Part shown: piece after piece, positions 44,626 through 53,425 of the stretch
Layout: each line of letters begins with the position of its first letter
Position numbering within the stretch: the stretch's first letter is position 1
Origin: Psychrobacter vallis
GTDB taxonomy: Bacteria; Pseudomonadota; Gammaproteobacteria; Pseudomonadales; Moraxellaceae
Length of the DNA: 64,000 nt
NCBI RefSeq assembly: GCF_904846715.1
Contig: NZ_CAJHBU010000001.1
Coordinates: 186,001-250,000, forward strand
Reading direction: 5' to 3'
Position numbers and translations under genes: made by a program
The notes under the pieces: generated by a model
What the model was told of the DNA's origin: nothing
What the model saw: the letters and a program-made list of their open reading frames with translations, nothing else
Database searches by the model: none

Positions 44626-45714
44626 ATGTCATTATTAAATACCAGAAACTCTTTATTACAAAATATCAAATCTGCTATACAAGAGATCATTACCGCTGAT
44701 CATCAATCCATCAGTACGTTTGTCATAACCGATACATTACGGCATGACATTATGAATATATTAGTGACTTATAGCGACAAAATACCTCACCCTGCCAGTG
44801 GCGACGCCGATAACTCACCAACCTTGATTCGTTGGCAGATTTTGGCATATATTGCAGGTATTGACCTAACGATTGCCAAATGGTTTGAGTCGCACTTAGA
44901 CGCACTGAGTATTTTATATGAAGTAGGCTATAGCGAAGCGACACAAGGTTTATGGGCAGTTTGGGCAGCAGAAGGTCATCCTGACCCCATACGTTTTAAA
45001 CAAGGCAAAATCAGTGGCACAAAATCATGGTGTTCAGGCGCCAATATCGTGGATCATGGTCTCATGACGTACCGAGATGAGGAGGGTCAATCACAACTGC
45101 TTGTTGTGCACATGAAGCAAGATGGGATCAATATTGATAATGGAGCATGGCAAGCGGTGGGAATGCAAGCCACTGATACGGCTACCATACAGTTCCATCA
45201 AGTAGTAGCCAGTAATGTTGGGGCGGCAAATGCGTATCTAGAACGTGTGGGATTTTGGCATGGCGCAGCAGGTGTGGCGGCTTGCTGGTATGGCGCAACG
45301 ACTTCCATAGCTGACTATTTAATAAAGGCGTATCAGCAAAAACCGAATGATTATAAAGCCATGTATGTGGGGCAGATTGGTACGGCATTGGCAGTTACTC
45401 AGCAGTACTTTCATCACGTTTCTCACTTGATCGATAGTCAACCAAATCGCAGTCATGAACTTGCCATTCGCCAATTAAGAGCAAACGTCGAGCAGCTGGC
45501 GCGCGAAGTCATTGAAACCGTGGGACTGGCATTGGGAGCAGCCCCATTTTGCAGTAACGCCCATTTCGCAAGGCTATCAGCGGATTTGTCTGTGTTTATT
45601 CGACAAAGTCATGGCGCGTTCGATTTACAGAAAATTGGTGAGCTATCAAGTACTTTGGCCAGCGCTTTAACTCATGAAACAACTGATGGACAGGAAAATA
45701 TATGGCAACTGTAA
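44626..45714 (+). CDS. Acyl-CoA dehydrogenase-like protein of a modified-sugar gene cluster
   Basis: 362 residues with the acyl-CoA dehydrogenase fold: LWAVWAAEGHPDPIRFKQGKI in the middle domain, GTKSWCSGANIVDHGLM for the FAD/substrate strand, and an all-helical C-terminal domain with LAREVIETVGLALGAAPFC. It is shorter than catabolic family members and lacks the standard C-terminal Glu/Arg signatures I could check, so its reaction may differ. It is third in a packed operon after otsBA. The PIG-L gene overlaps it by 13 bases. It has an AGGAGA site before the ATG. Dehydrogenation of an acyl chain on a sugar or amine is conceivable; that is inference from context. Confidence 0.78.
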   Translation: MSLLNTRNSLLQNIKSAIQEIITADHQSISTFVITDTLRHDIMNILVTYSDKIPHPASGDADNSPTLIRWQILAYIAGIDLTIAKWFESHLDALSILYEVGYSEATQGLWAVWAAEGHPDPIRFKQGKISGTKSWCSGANIVDHGLMTYRDEEGQSQLLVVHMKQDGINIDNGAWQAVGMQATDTATIQFHQVVASNVGAANAYLERVGFWHGAAGVAACWYGATTSIADYLIKAYQQKPNDYKAMYVGQIGTALAVTQQYFHHVSHLIDSQPNRSHELAIRQLRANVEQLAREVIETVGLALGAAPFCSNAHFARLSADLSVFIRQSHGAFDLQKIGELSSTLASALTHETTDGQENIWQL

Positions 45715-46601
45715 CAACCAATATGACAGAAAATCATGCCTGTTCTGACTCATTATTTAGCGATAATGAGTCAGTGATCAGTACCAATGCTATAACAGAT
45801 AACACGGCAACTTCTGAACACAATCATCCCATTGTCGGCGACCGTGTGATTGAGGGCGCTGGCACCAGTCAAGACGCGTGGCAAAATTGGCAAGGATTGC
45901 AAGACTTACCTCGATTGAATATTGCACGAAAATTCTTAGCAAACCAGCGCGTGTGTGTCTTTGCTCCGCATCCTGATGATGAAATTTTGGGCTGCGGCGG
46001 TATGCTGCAACAACTGGCGGCAAATGGCAATCCTATCATACTCGTTCACGTGACCAATGGCACGCAAAGCCATCCAGACTCGCAAATTTATCCACCGCAA
46101 ACACTTGATGTCATTCGTCCACAAGAAAGCCTTGCGGCACTAGACGTATTGGGCATCTCTCATCAGGTGACGATTATTTCTTTAGATTTACCTGATGGTG
46201 ATGTATTCGCCCAGCAGGACCAGTTTAATGAAAAACTGGCCACCATTATCCAGCCTGATGATGTTTTGGTGACGCCCTTTATCCATGATGGGCATCCTGA
46301 CCATGAAGCAACAGGGCAAGTGGTCGCGGCCTTTGCCAAACAGCATAATCTCGCCTGTTATCAAGTATTAATTTGGGCGTGGCATTGGGCCAAGCCTGCC
46401 GATAGCCGCATTCCTTGGCACTCAGCCGTTAGATTGGACTTAACGGCTGAACAGCTACAGCGCAAAACTCAAGCCATTGCTTGCTTTGCAAGCCAAATCA
46501 CCGTTGATGAAAGTACGGGTAATCCGCCTATTTTGTCGGCTCAAACCATCGCTAGAATTAGCCAGCTCTGGGAAGTTTATTTATATGAATCCTCTCTCTA
46601 A
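45702..46601 (+). CDS. PIG-L family deacetylase
   Basis: 299-residue zinc-dependent N-acetylglucosaminyl deacetylase family (GlcNAc-PI, MshB, BshB group). The zinc motif FAPHPDDEILGCGG has H90, D92-D93, and the later HDGHPDHEATG supplies the other His. Members remove acetyl from N-acetyl-sugar conjugates. The first 60 residues are a poorly conserved Ser/Thr/Asp-rich extension. The chosen ATG overlaps the upstream gene by 13 bases, with AGGAAA just before it. It is coupled to the methyltransferase gene by a 17-base overlap. The substrate here is probably a GlcNAc- or similar sugar adduct made by the operon. Confidence 0.87.
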   Translation: MATVTTNMTENHACSDSLFSDNESVISTNAITDNTATSEHNHPIVGDRVIEGAGTSQDAWQNWQGLQDLPRLNIARKFLANQRVCVFAPHPDDEILGCGGMLQQLAANGNPIILVHVTNGTQSHPDSQIYPPQTLDVIRPQESLAALDVLGISHQVTIISLDLPDGDVFAQQDQFNEKLATIIQPDDVLVTPFIHDGHPDHEATGQVVAAFAKQHNLACYQVLIWAWHWAKPADSRIPWHSAVRLDLTAEQLQRKTQAIACFASQITVDESTGNPPILSAQTIARISQLWEVYLYESSL

Positions 46602-47421
46602 ATCTACAACGAAAACCCATACCGATGGTTTAAAGGTATCCAAAGCCATGTGGGCAGACAGCGCCAATACTAAGGCTCACTCTAACACTTATTCAGAAAC
46701 CTATTTTGATGCTTTATACAGTGACAGTACCGATCCGTGGCAATATCAGACCCGCTGGTACGAAAAACGCAAACGTGATATGTGTCTGGCGGTACTGCCC
46801 CACGCTCAATATGGTAATGCCATCGAATTGGGCTGTGGTAATGGGGTGTTTAGTGAATTACTTGCCCACCGTTGTCAGGCATTGGTCAGTATCGATGGTA
46901 ATAAAAATGCGGTAGAACTTGCCAAACAACGCTTGGCGCAATCCTCTCATGTAAGGGTGATACAAGGAGTCATCCCTAATGGATTATTGACGCTAAACGA
47001 GACATTGTTAGGCGCTGATTCTTTATCAGATTCTTTATCAAACTGCCCGCCTCCCGATCAATCGCCCTTTGATTTGATTATTATTAGCGAAATTTTATAT
47101 TATTTATCGCCCGCTGATATTGATAAGGTAGTCATTTGGATCGAACAAAACCTTGCTATAGGTGGCACATTACTATGCTGTCATTGGCGCTACCCTATCG
47201 ATGGCTTTGAGATGACAGGTGAGACGGTGCACCAACGCTTATATCAAGCGTTTAATTTGACCGACGATGTAACAAGTAATGAGGCATTGAATGAAAAGGA
47301 GCAGCAAAAGCAACATCAAGGGACTTTTACGCATCAAAGTAAAATGGTAGATACCGATTTTTTATTGGATGTTTGGCAAAATTCTCCGAAGTCGGTCGCC
47401 ATGCAAGAAAACTTAACATAA
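46585..47421 (+). CDS. Class I SAM-dependent methyltransferase (NodS-like)
   Basis: 278 residues. The SAM-binding motif I is AIELGCGNGVFSELLA near residue 70, with SIDGNKNAVELAKQRL as motif II and DLIIISEILYYLSPADI as motif post-II. The N-terminal TYFDALYSDSTDPWQYQTRWYE segment is characteristic of the NodS-like group, in which NodS N-methylates a deacetylated glucosamine. That fits a step after the preceding PIG-L deacetylase. The longer frame from 46477 is in-frame upstream but lies inside the deacetylase gene, so the ATG at 46585 (GGGAAG upstream) is chosen. The substrate assignment is inference. Confidence 0.85.
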   Translation: MNPLSKSTTKTHTDGLKVSKAMWADSANTKAHSNTYSETYFDALYSDSTDPWQYQTRWYEKRKRDMCLAVLPHAQYGNAIELGCGNGVFSELLAHRCQALVSIDGNKNAVELAKQRLAQSSHVRVIQGVIPNGLLTLNETLLGADSLSDSLSNCPPPDQSPFDLIIISEILYYLSPADIDKVVIWIEQNLAIGGTLLCCHWRYPIDGFEMTGETVHQRLYQAFNLTDDVTSNEALNEKEQQKQHQGTFTHQSKMVDTDFLLDVWQNSPKSVAMQENLT

Positions 47422-47463
47422 TGGATATGACAATCAGTAAAATAATGCGAGGAAGATGAAGTC

Positions 47464-48144
47464 ATGGCTGCTATAAAAATCGGTATTGTTATTCCCGCTC
47501 ATAATGAGGCGATGACGATCAGCGATTGCTTAGCGTCGGTTCAGACCGCCATTGAGCAACTGCCCTCAAACATTTCGGCGTATCCGCTTGTGGTGCTTGA
47601 TGGCTGTACCGATAATACACTGGCATTGGTCGAAAGCGCAGGTGTTGATTATATAGCGTGTGATTATCACTGTGTGGGACGAGTGCGAGATGTGGGCATT
47701 CGCCATGCTATAAAAAACGGTGCAAATTGGATTGCCTGTACAGATGCAGATTCAATCGTGATGCCAGATTGGCTGGTGGAGCAAGTTACTCATATTAAGC
47801 AGCAGCCTACCGATATGATTTGCGGCGTAGTAGACGTTGATAACTGGGCGCATCTGACATCACAAACGCGAGAAGCTTATATCGCGCATTATCAAGATAT
47901 GATGGGACATCGTCATATTCATGGGGCAAATTTGAGCTTTAGGGATGAGGCCTATCTTGCTGTTGGCGGCTTTGCTCCCCTACGATGTCATGAAGACGTG
48001 GATTTGGTGAAAAATTTTGAAGATCAAGGCTATGATATTACTTGGAGCAACAGTGTCCGTGTGATTACCAGCAGCCGTTTAGAAGCGCGAGCGAGTGAAG
48101 GGTTTGCTACGTTTTTAGGGAATTTAGAAAAAAGCAATTTGTAA
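47464..48144 (+). CDS. GT2 family glycosyltransferase
   Basis: 226 residues. KIGIVIPAHNEAMTISDCLA is the canonical GT-A start, VVLDGCTDNTLALVE is the nucleotide-sugar-binding region and CTDADSIVMPDWL contains the DxD-type metal site. No transmembrane helix is visible at the end, so it is cytoplasmic or peripheral. It is the last gene of the otsBA operon, 42 bp after the methyltransferase stop, with a GAGGAAGA site upstream. In the presence of a deacetylase and methyltransferase it is the likely sugar-joining enzyme of the cluster. Donor and acceptor are unknown. Confidence 0.87.
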   Translation: MAAIKIGIVIPAHNEAMTISDCLASVQTAIEQLPSNISAYPLVVLDGCTDNTLALVESAGVDYIACDYHCVGRVRDVGIRHAIKNGANWIACTDADSIVMPDWLVEQVTHIKQQPTDMICGVVDVDNWAHLTSQTREAYIAHYQDMMGHRHIHGANLSFRDEAYLAVGGFAPLRCHEDVDLVKNFEDQGYDITWSNSVRVITSSRLEARASEGFATFLGNLEKSNL

Positions 48145-48312
48145 AGCATTAGGTGTTAGATATAAGGAATAGGCAACTTGCCAATAATATAGAACTCAGA
48201 AAACTACCTTGACATGGGAGAGGTCGCTAATTCACTTTATATAAGTCCAAACGTTCTATCGCTACTCTTCATGTAGTACCTAAACCTTATTGAAAATAAC
48301 GACGTATACAAA

Positions 48313-48355
48313 CAAAAAAAGCTACGATACGTATGCTCTTGCATCGCAGCTTTTA
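48313..48355. terminator. Terminator between the operon and the NADAR gene
   Basis: AAAAAAAGCTACGATACG pairs imperfectly with GCATCGCAGCTTTTA; two mismatched pairs, short T-run. Serves convergent genes. Confidence 0.65.
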
Positions 48356-48386
48356 GGTGATTCAAATGTTTTATCGTTGCTGGCTA

Positions 48387-49118
48387 TCAGACCCAGCCAG
48401 CTTCCAAAAGGTTCTCGGTATTACTGACTTTAAATTCATGATATAAATTAAAAAATACCATTGGGTCTTCAACATTATCGAGCAACTCGCGTTTATTCAG
48501 CGCGACAAACATAGCGAGCGCATAAGCGGCAGAGTGGATAGATTTCTTTGGATTAAACTCCAAATCAGTAAAAGCCTGATATTGCATCACTTCTTCATGC
48601 AGCTGAGTATTTTGTTTTAGGGCATTCACATACAGCCAATCATAAAAGGTGGTTAATGGCTCGACACTCCATTCCATACCAAAATAGTTATAGCCAATCA
48701 GTTCACCCGAGGTTATTAATCGCTCGTCCTTTTTGGCTTGTCTTGGCGGCGCACTTAGCAAATCAGTATAAGGGCCACCGTCCTCAAAAATCATACTACT
48801 TTGAAAGGCATTTTCGACACTATACTGACTACCGTCATCACTCGTAAGCTTTAAGCTCAATGGACTTAGCGGAAAACTTAACTTGTTGCCAGACTTACTG
48901 GACAGCTCTAAAACGTGACTGAACCCATATTTTTTGCGAATGACTTGATGCATATCATTGATGGATTTTTTCTTTTGTCGACTCGCAAACCCTACATGCC
49001 GCTCGAACCGAACCATGTCCGTTTTTACCAGATTGTCACTGGTGACTCTCGGCATAAATACAGGTCTGTGTTCTACAGCGTCTGGTGTTTGTTGCATAGG
49101 GTTCTGTCTTTGTTCCAT
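48387..49118 (-). CDS. NADAR-family protein (DarT1-associated antitoxin type), no toxin beside it
   Basis: 243 residues. The sequence fits the DarT1-associated NADAR antitoxin family: RPVFMPRVTSDNLVKTDMVRF at the start, GFASRQKKKSINDMHQVIR, the long strand LPLSLKLTSDDGSQYSVENAFQSS-type segment, FEDGGPYTDLLSAPPRQAKKD, SGELIGYNYFGMEW, FYDWLYVNAL and FTDLEFNPKKSIHSAAYALA. In studied examples NADAR enzymes remove ADP-ribose from guanosine in DNA and counter DarT1. Here no DarT1-like gene flanks it: a glycosyltransferase lies downstream and fadJ upstream. The TTG at 49145 is possible; the ATG at 49118 with AAGG 9 bases upstream is chosen. The activity is inferred from family. Confidence 0.8.
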   Translation of the reverse strand: MEQRQNPMQQTPDAVEHRPVFMPRVTSDNLVKTDMVRFERHVGFASRQKKKSINDMHQVIRKKYGFSHVLELSSKSGNKLSFPLSPLSLKLTSDDGSQYSVENAFQSSMIFEDGGPYTDLLSAPPRQAKKDERLITSGELIGYNYFGMEWSVEPLTTFYDWLYVNALKQNTQLHEEVMQYQAFTDLEFNPKKSIHSAAYALAMFVALNKRELLDNVEDPMVFFNLYHEFKVSNTENLLEAGWV

Positions 49119-49500
49119 AGCGATGTGCCTTATATCAGTATTCAATGGTCTTGTATAAATGTTCTTTCATAACGGGTTTGGCATAAATATAATCGGTATC
49201 AAATAAAATAAATACGCAGCGTTATGATGCGAAAGAGGCGCTGATCGGTTTCAATGAAAGCATACTGGCGCATTTTTTTGGTCACGAAAAAAGTCTGTTA
49301 GTATACTGAATTTACCAAGTTTATCCCTACTGTTTCTTCAGAATAACGCAATTTTCTGCCATCTTATTGAATCAGTTATGGTTGATCCAATTTGAAAGTG
49401 GTACAAGGCAACCGAGTACAGGTGTATATGTAATACTTCAAGCGAGGTTAACGCTGTAACTCTTTTATAGTGTATTGACTATATCAAATTATCCAGCGGA
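49119..49500. other. 382-bp intergenic region upstream of the NADAR gene
   Basis: No credible ORF, including no remnant of a DarT-like gene. AT-rich, with a TATTGACTATAT-like motif near 49470. Confidence 0.45.
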
Positions 49501-51702
49501 TCAATCGTCCGAGAACACCTCGCTTTTGTCTGCCATCTTTAACAAAATCTCGGCAGGTGCAAAACGTTCACCGTATTGAGCCGCAAGCGCACGACTGCGC
49601 AAGATAAATGCCTCCAAACCCATGGCATTGATAAACTGTAACGTACCGCCGTGATGAGGCGCAAAGCCCCAACCAAAGATAGAGCCAATATTGGCATCAG
49701 CGACAGAGCGTACGACGTTTTCTCCATAACACTTGGCAGATTCATTGGCTTGAATAAACATTAACCGATCAACCAAATCCTGCTGGGGTGGTTGCTCAGC
49801 ATTTGGTGGATATAGCGTTATCAGTTCAGGCCATAAATGTTTGTCACCATTGTCCAAATATTCATAAAAGCCTTTGCCGCTCTTTTTGCCTTCGCGCTTA
49901 TACTCATTGACCAGCGTTTTGAGTATTTCATAAGAAGGACGCACCTCAACAGGCTTGCCCTCAGCTGCTAGATCAAGCTGCTGCTGTTCGCTGACGTGCA
50001 ATGCCAAACTCAATGACACTTCATCTTGTAGCGCCAGTGGTGGCATGGGCATCCCTGTTTTCATGCCAGCAACCTCGATGCTGCGCGGATGAACGCCCTC
50101 GCCCAACATAGCAATGCCCTCTGTGACATAAGTGCCAAATACGCGCGAGGTATAAAACCCGCGACTGTCATTAACCACGATAGGCGTTTTGCCAATTTGC
50201 AGCACATAATCAAAAGCTTTGGCTAAAGTTGCATCGTCAGTTTGCTCACCCATGATGATCTCAACCAATGACATCTTATCAACTGGCGAAAAAAAGTGCA
50301 GGCCGATAAATTGGTTCGGGCGCATGCTGGCTTTTGCCAGTCCAGTGATGGGTAGTGTTGAGGTATTAGAGGCATAGATAGCCGTGTTAGCAATCACCGC
50401 TTCACTCTGTTCGGTACACTTGGCTTTAATCTTACGATTCTCAAACACCGCTTCGATAATAAGATCGCAGTCTGCCAAATCATCGTAGGAAATGGTCGGT
50501 TTGATGCGATCTAATAGCCCTTGTTTTTTCTCTTCAGTCGATTGCTGACGACTGATTGCTTTATCAAGAATTTTAGCAGAGTAGTCTCTGCCTTTTTCAG
50601 CTCCTGCTATTTCGGTATCCAATAAAATGACGTCTATGCCCGCTTTGGCAGTGACATAAGCAATGCCCGCGCCCATCATGCCAGCACCCAAAATACCAAC
50701 TTTTTTGGTTTGCGTCTGCGCAAACCCTTGAGGACGAGATTGACCTTTTTTAATGCTATTGAGCTGAGTCCATAGCGTGTTAATCATGTTTTTCGATTCA
50801 GAAGACAGCACGCAAGCCGCAAAGTAACGCGACTCAATCTCAAGTCCAGTATCAATGTCCACTAAGCATCCTTCAAACACGCAAGACATGATATGGGTAA
50901 TCGCTGGATGATTGCCATGTGATTTTTGATTTGCCACAGCTGGCGCAACTGAAAAAACGGGCACGACTTTCGAATGCTTACTATCGCCACCAGGGATTTT
51001 GAAGCCTTTTTTATCCCACGGCTGCTGTGCGTGAGGATTATTATGAATCCAGTCCTTGGCTTGTTTTAGCATATCTGCTTTATCAGTGGCAACGGCATCT
51101 ATTAGACCCAAATCTCTCGCAGCGGCTGGATGCGCCGCTTTACCCTGAGTCATTAGCATCAATGCCGATTCAATACCTATTAAACGTGGTAAACGCTGAG
51201 TACCACCGCCGCCCGGCAACAAGCCCAGTTTGACTTCAGGCAGGCCTAGTTTGGTTTTAGGTAAGTCAATAGCAATACGATAGTGACATGCTAGCGCCAG
51301 CTCTAAACCACCGCCCAGCGCTGTTCCCGTTATGGCCGCAACGACAGGTTTTCCTGACTGCTCAAGCTTACGTAAACTGCGTTTGAGGTCTTGGGTCAAT
51401 GCAAACGCTTGCTCAGCCGTTTCAATATGAGCCAGTTGATCGATATCTGCACCAACGACAAACGTTTCTTTACCTGATGTGAGAATTAATCCTTTGGCAG
51501 CGTCATCGCTGATAAAGCTGTTTGCTATCGTTGATAAAGCCTCTGTAAAGCCATCACCGATGACATTCATTTTACGATTCGCTTGATCGATAATGACGGT
51601 GACAATGCCATCAGCGTCACGCTGAACAGAGAAGTTTTTCAGCGTGTTAATTGAATCAATACTGTCTTTCGCGCTATCTATTCCATTATTATTTATAGTC
51701 AT
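49501..51702 (-). CDS. FadJ-like multifunctional enoyl-CoA hydratase / 3-hydroxyacyl-CoA dehydrogenase
   Basis: 733 residues, the fatty acid oxidation alpha subunit. Residues about 15-200 are an enoyl-CoA hydratase with SGKETFVVGADIDQL and GTALGGGLELALACHYRI; about 330-520 are the NAD-binding 3-hydroxyacyl-CoA dehydrogenase (ILGAGMMGAGIAYVTAKAG, IEAVFENRKIK, GLHFFSPVDKMSLVEII) and then the C-terminal dimerisation part. The layout follows FadB/FadJ. It works with the thiolase encoded 63 bp upstream on the same strand, so the pair forms a beta-oxidation complex. The ATG at 51702 has AAGGAAC 7 bases upstream. FadB versus FadJ cannot be separated by eye. Confidence 0.9.
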   Translation of the reverse strand: MTINNNGIDSAKDSIDSINTLKNFSVQRDADGIVTVIIDQANRKMNVIGDGFTEALSTIANSFISDDAAKGLILTSGKETFVVGADIDQLAHIETAEQAFALTQDLKRSLRKLEQSGKPVVAAITGTALGGGLELALACHYRIAIDLPKTKLGLPEVKLGLLPGGGGTQRLPRLIGIESALMLMTQGKAAHPAAARDLGLIDAVATDKADMLKQAKDWIHNNPHAQQPWDKKGFKIPGGDSKHSKVVPVFSVAPAVANQKSHGNHPAITHIMSCVFEGCLVDIDTGLEIESRYFAACVLSSESKNMINTLWTQLNSIKKGQSRPQGFAQTQTKKVGILGAGMMGAGIAYVTAKAGIDVILLDTEIAGAEKGRDYSAKILDKAISRQQSTEEKKQGLLDRIKPTISYDDLADCDLIIEAVFENRKIKAKCTEQSEAVIANTAIYASNTSTLPITGLAKASMRPNQFIGLHFFSPVDKMSLVEIIMGEQTDDATLAKAFDYVLQIGKTPIVVNDSRGFYTSRVFGTYVTEGIAMLGEGVHPRSIEVAGMKTGMPMPPLALQDEVSLSLALHVSEQQQLDLAAEGKPVEVRPSYEILKTLVNEYKREGKKSGKGFYEYLDNGDKHLWPELITLYPPNAEQPPQQDLVDRLMFIQANESAKCYGENVVRSVADANIGSIFGWGFAPHHGGTLQFINAMGLEAFILRSRALAAQYGERFAPAEILLKMADKSEVFSDD

Positions 51703-51765
51703 TTTTCGTTCCTTGAATAATCCTTTAGATAATACCCTGCTTCCAATATACAGACGCTTAGCTGT

Positions 51766-52974
51766 CTAAACACGTTCAATGATGGTCGCAATACCCATGC
51801 CACCACCCACACAAAGCGTAATCATAGCCGTCTTTAGATCACGGCGCTCTAACTCATCAAGGACAGTTGTCATCAGCATCGCACCCGTTGCCCCAAGCGG
51901 ATGACCCATGGCGATAGCTCCGCCATTGACATTCACGATATCGAGCGAGAGTCCAAAATCATCGGCAGTATTCAGTGGTATGGCGGCGAAGGCCTCATTG
52001 ATCTCCCATAGATCGATATCAGCGGCTTGCATGCGCGCTTTTTTGAGGGCTTTTTGACAGGCAGGCGTGGGACCTGTCAGCATAATGGCAGGTTCTGAGC
52101 CAATAACTGAGGCCATTGTGATTTTGGCGCGTGGTTTTAACCCTGCTTTTTTACCAGCGGCAGCACTACCGATCAAACAGATAGCAGCACCATCGACGAT
52201 GCCCGAAGAGTTGCCCGCATGATGCACGTGATTGACGGCTTCAATGGTGGTATATCTGTCTAATATCACGCTATCAAAGCCCATTTTTCCGAGCTTAATA
52301 AAAGAAGGGTTAAGACCAGCCAAAGTTTCGACAGTGGTATTGGGAAGGATGGTTTCATCTTTAGCCAATAGCATCATGCCATTGAGATCCGTAACAGGGA
52401 CAACGGATTTGTCATAATAACCCTGCTCCCAAGCGTGGGTGGCACGGCGATGCGATTCCGTGGCAAAGGCATCGACATCAGTACGACTAAAGCCTTTGAG
52501 CGTCGCGATAGTGTCCGCGCCAACCCCTTGCGGCACATAGTGCGTGGCTTCATTGACGCGTGGATCCATATACCAAGCACCGCCGTCAGAGCCCATCGGT
52601 ACGCGGCTCATGGATTCTACGCCACCTGCCACCACCATATCCTCCATACCTGACATGACTTTGGCAGCGGCCAGATTGATGGACTCTAGGCCAGATGCAC
52701 AAAATCGAGACAAGGTCAGACCTGCCACACTTTGCGCCCAGCCCGCATCAATGACAGCGAGACGCGCAATATCCGAGCCTTGCTCACCAACAGGTGTCAC
52801 GCAGCCAAGCACCACGTCATCAACCAAGCTGGTATCCAAATTATGGCGCTGCTGCATCTCTTTTAATAAAGTACGAACCAGCCAAATCGGTGATGCCTGA
52901 TACAAAGAGCCATCCTTTTTTCCTTTACCACGCGGCGTGCGAATAGCCTCATAAATGTACGCAAACTCAGTCAT
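51766..52974 (-). CDS. Acetyl-CoA C-acyltransferase (thiolase, FadA/FadI-like)
   Basis: 402 residues. The nucleophilic Cys near residue 87 lies in [16 protein letters not shown], the C-terminal His in [16 protein letters not shown], and the acid/base Cys in [16 protein letters not shown]. It cleaves 3-ketoacyl-CoA to acetyl-CoA and a shorter acyl-CoA. TTG at 52998 is in frame, but the ATG at 52974 with AAGGGA 5 bases upstream is chosen. First gene of a two-gene unit with the FadJ-like enzyme. Confidence 0.92.
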   Translation of the reverse strand: MTEFAYIYEAIRTPRGKGKKDGSLYQASPIWLVRTLLKEMQQRHNLDTSLVDDVVLGCVTPVGEQGSDIARLAVIDAGWAQSVAGLTLSRFCASGLESINLAAAKVMSGMEDMVVAGGVESMSRVPMGSDGGAWYMDPRVNEATHYVPQGVGADTIATLKGFSRTDVDAFATESHRRATHAWEQGYYDKSVVPVTDLNGMMLLAKDETILPNTTVETLAGLNPSFIKLGKMGFDSVILDRYTTIEAVNHVHHAGNSSGIVDGAAICLIGSAAAGKKAGLKPRAKITMASVIGSEPAIMLTGPTPACQKALKKARMQAADIDLWEINEAFAAIPLNTADDFGLSLDIVNVNGGAIAMGHPLGATGAMLMTTVLDELERRDLKTAMITLCVGGGMGIATIIERV

Positions 52975-53060
52975 AAAAATCCCTTTTTTATGGTTCAAAT
53001 AAATAACAATCGTAATTTAGTCAGCTTACTTACTGAATACTCGTTTGGTTATCCATATCT

Positions 53061-53122
53061 AAAATCAGAGTAGCAAGAAACACCAGTGCAAGTACTATAT
53101 TTTATAGACTATGCAGGTTTAA
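53061..53122. repeat. Second dispersed repeat, copy B
   Basis: AAAATCAGAGTAGCAAGAAA, spaced AAGTACTATA and GGTTTAAC are shared with 28513-28580. In the 451-bp gap upstream of the thiolase gene. Confidence 0.45.
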
Positions 53123-53171
53123 CATCACTCTTCATATTTTTTGACATATAGGGGCTGTATAAAAAAGATAC

Positions 53172-53249
53172 AGCAGGACTGGGAAGAATTTTTTGCAGCC
53201 TCTGTCGGCGCAGGCACAGCACGCAAGAAAAATTTGTAGCAGTCCTACG
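53172..53249. repeat. Dispersed imperfect-palindrome repeat, copy 3
   Basis: Left arm AGCAGGACTGGGAAGAATTT and right arm AAATTTGTAGCAGTCCTACG are near-complementary, with a centre close to copy 1. A TTTAGGATTGATTATA end motif follows at 53274-53289. Confidence 0.7.
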
Positions 53250-53317
53250 TCATGATGTCGTGTATTCACTTTATTTAGGATTGATTATAGCTATAAAAAT
53301 ATTTGTCTTCTCCAAAA

Positions 53318-53350
53318 AACAAAAACCCCACGATAAAGTGGGGTTTGGTT
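53318..53350. terminator. Rho-independent terminator downstream of the hypothetical gene at 53426
   Basis: AAACCCCAC (53323-53331) pairs with GTGGGGTTT (53338-53346) around a short loop. The preceding A-rich run makes it usable for the minus-strand gene to its right. Confidence 0.8.
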
Positions 53351-53425
53351 CATCTGAATCTGCATGTTGCTAGGGCGTGTCATTAATATGAAGGAAAATG
53401 GTTAAATATTCGTATATCGAAGCTT

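Noticed and set aside
46477..46584. N-terminal extension of the methyltransferase
   Set aside because: The extra 36 residues lie entirely within the PIG-L gene in another frame and start with a weak codon; the ATG at 46585 has a better ribosome site.
53371..53405. Second full MITE copy (starts CTAGGGCGTGTCATTAATAT)
   Set aside because: Only about 12 bp match the left end; no right end within 200 bp, where the coding region of the next gene begins.
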